Assembly: GCF_014698145.1 (NCBI RefSeq)
Contig: NZ_JACJSM010000018.1
Span: 1 to 64,000, forward strand
Source of the DNA: Oscillatoria sp. FACHB-1406
GTDB lineage: Bacteria > Cyanobacteriota > Cyanobacteriia > Cyanobacteriales > Spirulinaceae
Direction: 5' to 3'
DNA length: 64,000 nucleotides
In this document: positions 1 through 5,760 of the stretch, piece by piece
Layout of the letters: each line of letters opens with the position of its first letter
Numbering within the stretch: the first letter of the stretch is position 1
Program-made: the position numbers and the translations under genes
The notes under the pieces: model-generated
The model's database searches: none
Told to the model about the DNA's origin: nothing
The model's input: only the letters and a program-made list of their open reading frames with translations

Positions 1-170
1 CCTGAGTGAAATGAAAGAGGAAATAAAAAATTTAACACATTATCACTGGTTACATTTTCTCTAATTCTTTCGGTGGGTATCGCAACCGGATTTGGTATTA
101 AGAATTAGCGTAGCATCATGAAGCGATCGTATATTCTAGATTTGGAAGAATTCACAAATAGGGTTTATCG

Positions 171-416
171 ATGAGCGTTACTATTTCCGACGAAGTATTA
201 CAGCAACTCCAAATGTCTGACGCTGAGTTGCTGAGAGAAATTTCAGTTTTGCTGTTTCAACAGGAACGGTTTACCCTCGGACAGGCGAGTCAGTTTGCTA
301 GGATGAGTCAGCTAGAGTTCCAAAAATTACTTGCACGTCGCCAAATTCCTCTCCATTACGATTTGGCAGAACTCAGAGAAGATGTCAAAATTCTAGAAGC
401 GAATGACTGGCGATGA
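171..416 (+). CDS. UPF0175 family antitoxin-like protein
   Basis: This 81-residue protein has the make-up of the UPF0175 family, small putative DNA-binding antitoxins common in cyanobacteria. An N-terminal stretch (about residues 1-32) reads SVTISDEVLQQL and then LLREISVLLFQQERFT. It is followed by a helix-turn-helix-like segment (LGQASQFARMSQLEFQKLL, about residues 36-54) and the typical tail with YDLAELREDVKIL. Members normally sit directly upstream of a DUF3368/PIN toxin. The stop codon here overlaps an ATG (ATGA at 413-416) that starts such a toxin, but that reading frame is cut short (next entry). The antitoxin is therefore an orphan. The family assignment is from motif memory; the partner loss is visible in the sequence. 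Confidence 0.82.
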   Translation: MSVTISDEVLQQLQMSDAELLREISVLLFQQERFTLGQASQFARMSQLEFQKLLARRQIPLHYDLAELREDVKILEANDWR

Positions 417-520
417 TTGTTGTCAGTAATACCTCGCCCATTCAGGAGAGTATTAAAGATGGTGCGTTACGGCGCGCCGAAAAATCAATCCTTATTTTCC
501 CAAATTTAGCTCGCGCCTAA
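413..520 (+). pseudogene. Truncated DUF3368/PIN-domain toxin remnant
   Basis: The frame starting at the ATGA overlap with the antitoxin stop begins MIVVSNTSPI, the standard N-terminus of DUF3368 PIN-domain toxins, including the first catalytic aspartate region (here Asn at the usual VVSDTS/VVSNTS position). After about 10-15 codons the family resemblance ends and the frame runs into the palindromic element beginning at 459. It stops at codon 36. No later part of a PIN domain is found before the next gene. I infer that the toxin was deleted or disrupted, with the mobile-looking repeat marking the break. Confidence 0.7.
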
Positions 521-584
521 CACACCCTACACAAGAACTTAGCCCGAACTAAGTAGGGTGTGTTAGCGAAGCGTAACGCACCAT
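459..584. repeat. MITE-like palindromic element, copy A (126 bp)
   Basis: Perfect 12-bp terminal inverted repeats (ATGGTGCGTTAC at 459-470 and GTAACGCACCAT at 573-584) enclose an inner inverted repeat (CTAACACACCCTAC and GTAGGGTGTGTTAG). The whole element could fold into a long hairpin. A near-identical copy lies at 5625-5740, differing mainly by a 10-base indel near the centre, and a half copy lies at 5552-5583. There is no coding capacity. It is best read as a non-autonomous mobile element or dispersed palindromic repeat. No clear target duplication was seen. Confidence 0.85.
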
Positions 585-608
585 TTCTAAAAGCACGATT
601 TCCTAAGA

Positions 609-629
609 GGACATAGCAGTGCTATGTCC
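609..629. repeat. Short perfect palindrome
   Basis: GGACATAGC and GCTATGTCC form 9-bp arms around AGT. It is a small hairpin between the broken toxin and the Uma2 fragment. Such palindromes are commonly dispersed in cyanobacterial intergenic DNA; no function is claimed. Confidence 0.6.
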
Positions 630-743
630 CGCAAAGCGAAAAATTTATTGCATTGCGATTGGGAATTGGTATGAAGGAGTAAGGTAGAGCAAGGTCAATA
701 CCCACTTGACGACGACTATCACCCCTTAGAAAGGAGTGGCTTT

Positions 744-1001
744 ATGACCGCAACGCCCGTAAAATTGTGGACTGTCGAGGATTATCACCGCATGATAAAG
801 GCGCAAATTCTCACTCATGAGGATCGCGTCGAACTGGTAGAAGGGCAAATCTTATCTATGAACCCCCAACAGCCTCCCCATGCTGCTGCGACTCAACGCA
901 CATCGGACTGTTTAAGAACGTTACTAGCCGGTAAAGGAACAATCCTAAGATTTCCGAAGCGAAAAATAATGTGTTTGGAATTCAAACGGGAATTGCGGTG
1001 A
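744..1001 (+). pseudogene. Truncated Uma2 (DUF820) endonuclease-like gene fused to duplicated sequence
   Basis: An AGGAG ribosome-binding site precedes the ATG. The first ~63 codons match the N-terminus of Uma2/DUF820 proteins, PD-(D/E)XK-fold proteins very abundant in cyanobacteria: WTVEDYHRM, then LVEGQILSM and the PQHP-like segment QPPHAAATQR. The full family is about 190 residues. From about base 935 the sequence changes abruptly to a copy of the 3' end of the restriction-modification gene found at 3048, but read in another frame, and the frame stops at 1001. The nuclease core, including the catalytic D and ExK residues, is missing, so the gene is broken. Confidence 0.78.
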
Positions 1002-1366
1002 TGTTTTTAGTAAGAACCCGGAAGAAAAAAAACATGACAATAGAAGCAAAAATTTTGACCAACATTGCAAAACTGCCTGACTCCGTTAAACAAGCTGTGT
1101 TTCTTTACACGGAGTTTTTAGTCAGTCAGTACGCAGAGGTGCTTCCCGATAAGACGGAAGAAGACTCAGAAAAACAATGTTTTGCAGGTTCGATGAAAGG
1201 AATTTTTGTTTTGCCCTTGCCTGAAGATTTTAATGAATCAATGGAGTCGAGCGATCCGGCTAAGAATGCAATGCTCGAAAAAAAGTATGGGTATGGAAGT
1301 TTAGCTAGAAAAATTACGATGTCTGATGATTTTGACGAACCTCTAGAAGATTTTAAGGAATATTAA
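935..1366 (+). repeat. Diverged duplicate of the RM-gene 3' end plus antitoxin gene, copy 1
   Basis: Bases from 935 (AGGAACAATCCTAA...) match those from 3048. In frame they encode KNNVFGIQTGIA-MFLVR followed by a DUF2281 antitoxin, exactly the order seen at 3048-3381. The two copies differ at many positions, so the duplication is old. Copy 1 is joined on its left to the Uma2 fragment and lacks the PIN toxin on its right. Confidence 0.85.
1034..1366 (+). CDS. DUF2281 antitoxin-like protein, orphan copy
   Basis: The start is the ATG at 1034, which matches the start of the paralogue at 3149 (both begin MTIEA). The protein is 110 residues. Residues 1-60 match the second copy closely (KLPDSVKQAV, YTEFLVSQYA, FAGSMKG, FVLPLP). 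It then has about 33 extra residues before ending in DDFDEPLEDFKEY like its paralogue. The extra part contains KKYGYGSLA, itself typical of other DUF2281 antitoxins, which suggests a partial internal duplication or a fusion of two antitoxin tails. DUF2281 proteins neutralise VapC-like PIN toxins. No toxin follows, so this copy is solitary. It could still cross-neutralise the toxin at 3382. Confidence 0.72.
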   Translation: MTIEAKILTNIAKLPDSVKQAVFLYTEFLVSQYAEVLPDKTEEDSEKQCFAGSMKGIFVLPLPEDFNESMESSDPAKNAMLEKKYGYGSLARKITMSDDFDEPLEDFKEY

Positions 1367-1409
1367 GCTGTCTCTTAAATAAAGCGATTGGAAATTCAGG
1401 AGTTATACT

Positions 1410-3152
1410 ATGTCCAGATTGCGGGTGACGCAGTATCAGGCGGAAGTTGAAAAAATTATTCGCTACGGCGGTTCTAAAAAAGAAACCAGTATTCGCAATG
1501 CCTTCGAGCGGTTACTGAATGAATACTGCGCGCCGCGTAACTATCTGCTAATTCCAGAACTGGACTACAAAACGAAGTTTAATACAACGGTGTTTCCGGA
1601 TGGTACGGTAAAGGATGCGATTCGACTCGAGCATGGTTGGTGGGAAAGTAAGGACGAATACGACCGACTCGATGAAGAAATTGATAAGAAGTTTGAGAAA
1701 GGCTATCCGGACGAAAATATTTTGTTTGAGGATTCTCAGACGGCGGTGCTGATTCAACAGAGTCAAGAAGTGGCTCGGGTTTCGATGCGAGATGCGGAAT
1801 CACTCGATAAGTTGCTGAATTTTTTCGTCGATTACGAACGCCCGGAAGTGAAAGATTTTCGGGCAGCAATTCACAAGTTCAAGGAAGATATTCCCCATAT
1901 TTTGGTGGCGCTGCGAGATATTATTACGCAGCAGGAAGCAAACAATCGCCAGTTTTGCGATCGGCGCAATACCTTTCTGGATGTTTGCCGCCAGTCGATT
2001 AACCCAGAAATTGAGATTTTTGATATCCATGAGATGCTGATTCAGCACATTCTCACGGAGGATATTTTTACTAATATTTTCCACGATTCCCAATTCCACC
2101 GCGAAAATAATATTGCGCGGGAACTGTCGGAGATTATCAATACATTTTTTACGGGGGCGACGCGGAAAAATACGCTCAAGAGTATCGAGCATTACTATGC
2201 GGTGATTCGGCGCAAGTCGGAGAATATTGCCAACCATCACGAAAAGCAGAAGTTTCTCAAAGCGGTGTACGAAAATTTCTACAAAGCGTACAATCCGAAG
2301 GCAGCAGACCGCCTGGGAATCGTGTATACGCCGAATGAAATCGTTCGTTTCGCGATCGAAAGTACGGATTATTTAGTCCACAAACACTTCGGTAAATTGT
2401 TAAGCGATCCGGGGGTGGAAATTTTAGATCCTTGCACGGGAACGGGAACGTATGTGACGGAACTGATTGAATATCTTCCTGCTTCTAAGTTGGAGCATAA
2501 ATACAAGCATGAGATTCATTGCAATGAAGTGGCAATTTTGCCTTATTACATTGCCAATTTAAATATTGAGTTCACCTATCAGCAAAAGATGGGGCATTAC
2601 GAGGAGTTCAAAAATATTTGTTTAGTCGATACGCTGGATCATTGTACGGTAGCGGGGCATCAATTCGATTTGTTTGCAATGAGCGTGCAGAATACGGCGC
2701 GAATTCAGCAGCAGAACGAAAGAACGATTTCGGTGATTATTGGGAATCCGCCTTATAATGCTCATCAGGATAACTTTAATCAGCGCAACGCCAATCGGTT
2801 TTATAAAGGAATTGATAAAGCAATTAAGGAAAGTTATATCAAAGAAGGGACGGCTCAAAATCAAATTGTGGTTTACGATATGTATACCCGTTTTTATCGA
2901 TGGGCTTCCGACCGTCTTGGCGAAAATGGTATAATTGCTTTTATTACAAATCGCTCGTTTATCGATTCTAAAACGTTTGATGGCTTTCGCAAGTGTGTCG
3001 AGCGCGAGTTCGATTATATTTACATTGTCGATACTCAGTCAGATGTGAGGAACAATCCTAAAATTTCTGGCACGAAAAATAATGTCTTTGGCATTCAAAC
3101 GGGGATTGCAATAATGTTTTTAGTCCGAGCGCGAAAGGAGCAAAAAATATGA
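1410..3152 (+). CDS. Type ISP/IIG-like restriction-modification enzyme, N-terminal half (nuclease + N6-adenine methyltransferase)
   Basis: This 580-residue protein starts at an ATG with AGGAG about 10 bases upstream. Residues ~55-110 carry an Mrr-like PD-(D/E)XK nuclease signature: D69, then ExK at E79/K81 within GWWESKD. Methyltransferase motif I is DPCTGTGTY at 340-348 and motif IV is NPPY at 446-449, which indicates an adenine-N6 (gamma class) methylase. No helicase motifs are visible, so it is closer to single-chain type IIG enzymes than to full type ISP enzymes (~1600 residues). The chain ends at FLVRARKEQKI, exactly where related enzymes are expected to continue into the specificity region. 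That continuation lies at 3765-5267, after an intervening toxin-antitoxin pair. The stop overlaps the antitoxin start (ATGA). Whether the two halves assemble is unknown. Confidence 0.88.
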   Translation: MSRLRVTQYQAEVEKIIRYGGSKKETSIRNAFERLLNEYCAPRNYLLIPELDYKTKFNTTVFPDGTVKDAIRLEHGWWESKDEYDRLDEEIDKKFEKGYPDENILFEDSQTAVLIQQSQEVARVSMRDAESLDKLLNFFVDYERPEVKDFRAAIHKFKEDIPHILVALRDIITQQEANNRQFCDRRNTFLDVCRQSINPEIEIFDIHEMLIQHILTEDIFTNIFHDSQFHRENNIARELSEIINTFFTGATRKNTLKSIEHYYAVIRRKSENIANHHEKQKFLKAVYENFYKAYNPKAADRLGIVYTPNEIVRFAIESTDYLVHKHFGKLLSDPGVEILDPCTGTGTYVTELIEYLPASKLEHKYKHEIHCNEVAILPYYIANLNIEFTYQQKMGHYEEFKNICLVDTLDHCTVAGHQFDLFAMSVQNTARIQQQNERTISVIIGNPPYNAHQDNFNQRNANRFYKGIDKAIKESYIKEGTAQNQIVVYDMYTRFYRWASDRLGENGIIAFITNRSFIDSKTFDGFRKCVEREFDYIYIVDTQSDVRNNPKISGTKNNVFGIQTGIAIMFLVRARKEQKI

Positions 3153-3381
3153 CAATAGAAGCCACTATTTTGAAAAATGTAGAAAAGCTGCCTGACTCCG
3201 TAAAACAAGCAGTTCTTTTGTATACCGAATTTCTGGTCAGTCAATATGCTAATGGAAAGCCTGAAGAAGCACAGGAAAAGCCTAAAAAGAAACGTTTTGC
3301 AGGCTCGATGAAGGGAACATTTGTTTTACCTTTACCGGATGACTTTGATGAGCCGTTAGAAGATTTCAAGGACTATATGTA
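3048..3381 (+). repeat. RM-gene 3' end plus antitoxin gene, copy 2
   Basis: Counterpart of the block at 935-1366. Here the left part is still the in-frame C-terminus of the methylase half, and the right part is the DUF2281 antitoxin that pairs with a PIN toxin. Confidence 0.82.
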
Positions 3382-3382
3382 A
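3149..3382 (+). CDS. DUF2281 antitoxin of a VapBC-like pair
   Basis: This 77-residue protein begins MTIEATILKN and contains KLPDSVKQAV, YTEFLVSQYA, the basic segment KPKKKRFAGSMKG and the tail FDEPLEDFKDYM, all typical of DUF2281 antitoxins. Its ATG overlaps the stop of the methylase half by four bases (ATGA), and its TAA overlaps the toxin ATG (TAATG at 3380-3384). Translation is therefore probably coupled to both neighbours. DUF2281 proteins bind and neutralise PIN-domain ribonucleases of the VapC type. The position inside a restriction gene is unusual. Confidence 0.88.
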   Translation: MTIEATILKNVEKLPDSVKQAVLLYTEFLVSQYANGKPEEAQEKPKKKRFAGSMKGTFVLPLPDDFDEPLEDFKDYM

Positions 3383-3768
3383 TGCCCTCTCTTTTGCTAG
3401 ATACTCACACATTTATCTGGTTGTCAGAAAACGATTCTAATTTGCCAGTTTCTACGCGAGACAGGATTGAGGAGACAGAGGACGTATTTGTTAGTATTGC
3501 AAGTTTTTGGGAGATTTCAATTAAGCTAACAATTGGTAAACTCTCTTTGCAGGCTGACTTTGATGAAATTGAAGCAAGGTTTGCAGAAACACGCTTTCAA
3601 TTATTACCGATTTTGATGAGGGATACGGTTCAACTTCGTCGATTGCCTCTTCATCATCGCGACCCATTCGATCGCATTCTTGTCGCCCAAGCAATCAATC
3701 ATTCTCTAGCTCTTGTGAGTGCGGATGCGGCTTTTGATGCTTATCCAATTCAGCGAGTGTGGATATGA
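3382..3768 (+). CDS. VapC-like PIN-domain toxin (ribonuclease)
   Basis: This 128-residue PIN protein opens with LLLDTHTFIW (first acidic residue D7), then SIASFWEISIK with the conserved glutamate, HHRDPFDRILVAQA with the third acidic site, and SADAAF near the end. These are the four acidic positions of the PIN active site. VapC-type toxins cut RNA (tRNA or rRNA) when free of antitoxin. The stop TGA overlaps the ATG of the downstream restriction half (ATGA at 3765-3768). The gene thus sits as the third cistron of a four-gene overlapping run. Confidence 0.92.
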   Translation: MPSLLLDTHTFIWLSENDSNLPVSTRDRIEETEDVFVSIASFWEISIKLTIGKLSLQADFDEIEARFAETRFQLLPILMRDTVQLRRLPLHHRDPFDRILVAQAINHSLALVSADAAFDAYPIQRVWI

Positions 3769-5267
3769 ATACGGCCAAAATTTTCTACTTTACTTTACAG
3801 GACGAGCAAACCAAGGAAGAAAAGCTCGATTGGTTCGAGCGGACGCGATTTGAGGATATTCCGTTCGATCGCGTTACGCCGGATTGCAAGGCGAATTGGA
3901 TTAATTTAACGGATAACGATTTTGATAGTTTATTGCCGTTGATTGATAAGGCGGTTAAAGCGGGAAAATCTCAGGAGGCAGTTTTTCAGCTTTTTTCAGC
4001 AGGAGTCAAGACTCAACGAGACGAGTGGGTATACGACTTCTCAAAAGATGCTTTGATTGAGCGGATGAAGTATTTTGTGGAAGTTTATCAAGAGCGTTTA
4101 GAACAAGGAAAAAGACGAGAACTTGATATTAAGTGGGATCGAGAACTGAATAAGTACATAGAACGTAAAATCCCAAAAAAATATAAGTATAGTTCAGTAG
4201 TGCTTAGTTCGTGGCGGCCATTTATAAAAAAATATTTTTATTCGGATAAACATTTCAATGGGATGACTTATCAAATCCCTAACATTTTCAATCAGGACAG
4301 AAAAAACGCAACTATTCAGATTCTAGTGTTGACAAAATATGCAATTTCTGTAGCTGGTACAAAAAAAACGGCATTTTTTACTCTGCTCTGTAAATTTATC
4401 TTATTTGTTGCATATAAGTATAAAACAGCTTTAAATGCAAGCTCAGCCCCTGAATACTTACAAGAAGACAATGCAGTAATTTTCTGTACAGACGTTGGCA
4501 CGCAATCACCTTTTATTTTAACGGCAGCAGACTGTATTCCTAATTTGCATTTAGTGGGTACTACTGCCCAATGCCTTCCCCTCTACCGCTACGACGAAAA
4601 CGGAAACCGCATCGATAACATCACCGATTGGGGTTTAACCCAATTCCAAACCCATTACAACGACTCCACCATTACCAAAGAAGCCATCTTCCATTACACT
4701 TACGCCGTTCTCCACCACCCCACCTACCGCAGCAAATACGAACTCAATCTCAAACGAGAATTTCCTCGTCTCCCCTTCTATCCCGACTTCCAGCAATGGG
4801 CAGCTTGGGGCAAAGAGTTGATGGATTTGCACTTGAACTATGAAACCATCGAACCTTATCCTTTACGCCGAATTGAGAAAGGTTCCGCGAAGGCAAAAAG
4901 CGAAGCAGCCGTGCAAGAATCTCTGCTTCCGACAGCCGCCCCTGACTCCAGTAAACCGATTAAACCCACGGTTCCTAAAGCAAAATTGAAGGCGGAGAAA
5001 ACTGAGGGAAAAATACTTGTGGATACGGCGACGACATTAGAGGGGGTTCCCGCGATCGCGTGGGAATACAAACTTGGCAACCGCTGCGCCCTAGAATGGA
5101 TACTCGACCAATATAAAGAGAAAAAACCGAAAGACCCGACGATCGCGAAACTTTTCAATACTTACAAGTTTGCTGACTATAAGGAGTCCGTGATTGACCT
5201 GTTGCAACGGGTTTGCACCGTCAGTATCAAAACAATGGAACTCATTAAACAAATGCCAACCGAGTGA
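3765..5267 (+). CDS. Type ISP/IIG-like restriction-modification enzyme, C-terminal half (specificity and C-terminal domain)
   Basis: The start chosen is the ATG at 3765, which overlaps the toxin stop; a GTG two codons earlier is also possible. The 500 residues begin NTAKIFYFTLQDEQ, which reads as the direct continuation of a methylase fold that broke off at 3152. They contain WRPFIKKYFY and later AQCLPLYRYDENGNR, typical of the target-recognition/C-terminal region of type ISP enzymes (Type_ISP_C). A variable linker (about residues 375-415) with repeated Ala/Lys/Pro precedes a conserved end domain (GVPAIAWEYKLGNRCALEWI). About residues 175-240 are AT-rich and hydrophobic, unlike the flanks, and may be a recombined recognition segment. 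There is no SD-like site apart from the overlap, so expression likely depends on coupling to the toxin. Confidence 0.85.
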   Translation: MNTAKIFYFTLQDEQTKEEKLDWFERTRFEDIPFDRVTPDCKANWINLTDNDFDSLLPLIDKAVKAGKSQEAVFQLFSAGVKTQRDEWVYDFSKDALIERMKYFVEVYQERLEQGKRRELDIKWDRELNKYIERKIPKKYKYSSVVLSSWRPFIKKYFYSDKHFNGMTYQIPNIFNQDRKNATIQILVLTKYAISVAGTKKTAFFTLLCKFILFVAYKYKTALNASSAPEYLQEDNAVIFCTDVGTQSPFILTAADCIPNLHLVGTTAQCLPLYRYDENGNRIDNITDWGLTQFQTHYNDSTITKEAIFHYTYAVLHHPTYRSKYELNLKREFPRLPFYPDFQQWAAWGKELMDLHLNYETIEPYPLRRIEKGSAKAKSEAAVQESLLPTAAPDSSKPIKPTVPKAKLKAEKTEGKILVDTATTLEGVPAIAWEYKLGNRCALEWILDQYKEKKPKDPTIAKLFNTYKFADYKESVIDLLQRVCTVSIKTMELIKQMPTE

Positions 5268-5405
5268 AAATCGAGTAATACCAATTAAAAATTAAAAATT
5301 AAAAAACCTAGAGATATAGCAGTTTTCACATGAATGAGGTACACCCAGCGGGCGAATACCATTCGCCCCTACGGGGCGGCTCCAATTTTCGAGGGAACCT
5401 CAAGG

Positions 5406-5444
5406 GGCGCTTGATTGTCGAGGTTCCCTCGACAATCAAGCGCC
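5406..5444. repeat. Long perfect hairpin
   Basis: The arms GGCGCTTGATTGTCGAG and CTCGACAATCAAGCGCC (17 bp each) surround a 5-base loop GTTCC. No T-run follows closely, so it is more likely a dispersed palindrome than a terminator of the restriction operon, although it could serve as one. Confidence 0.75.
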
Positions 5445-5551
5445 GCCCCGTGAAAACAGCGCCCCTACCGATTTGATTTTTGGAACTGTACCTCACGCAA
5501 GCGAACAACGCTATATAACTCAGAATAATGGCAGTAAGAATCAAATTATGA

Positions 5552-5583
5552 GGTGCGTTACGCTGTCGCTAACACACCCTACT
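5552..5583. repeat. Half copy of MITE-like element
   Basis: GGTGCGTTACGCTG followed by CTAACACACCCTACT matches one arm of the elements at 459-584 and 5625-5740. The other arm is missing. Confidence 0.65.
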
Positions 5584-5624
5584 TTCTTAATAAAAACTGC
5601 TGCCCTGAAGTGTCACTCAAATTA

Positions 5625-5740
5625 ATGGTGCGTTACGGCGCGCCGAAAAATCAATTCTTATTTTCGCAAATTTGGCTCGCGCCTAACACACCCTACACAA
5701 GAACTTGGTAGGGTGCGTTAGCCAGAGCGTAACGCACCAT
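5625..5740. repeat. MITE-like palindromic element, copy B (116 bp)
   Basis: Same 12-bp terminal inverted repeats as copy A (ATGGTGCGTTAC at 5625-5636, GTAACGCACCAT at 5729-5740) and near-identical internal sequence, lacking 10 bases in the centre. It lies directly downstream of secA (minus strand) and may also form the 3' end hairpin of that transcript. Confidence 0.85.
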
Positions 5741-5760
5741 CGCGAACATTATTTAGAACG

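Larger units (their letters stand above)
5268..5624. other. Intergenic repeat cluster
   Basis: No gene is seen. The stretch holds an AAAATTA-type heptamer run (5284-5306), a hairpin GGGCGAAT-ACC-ATTCGCCC (5350-5368) whose type recurs at 37875-37893, a 39-base hairpin (next entry) and a half copy of the MITE-like element (5552-5583). Short minus-strand frames here are repeat-encoded and not supported. Confidence 0.7.

Noticed and set aside
1..108. A frame ending FSLILSVGIATGFGIKN before a TAG, resembling a membrane tail
   Set aside because: A stop at 7-9 and no start in frame; could be a broken gene end, but too short to support.
744..1366. A single fused Uma2-antitoxin gene
   Set aside because: The Uma2 frame stops at 1001, and the antitoxin is in a different frame with its own ATG at 1034.
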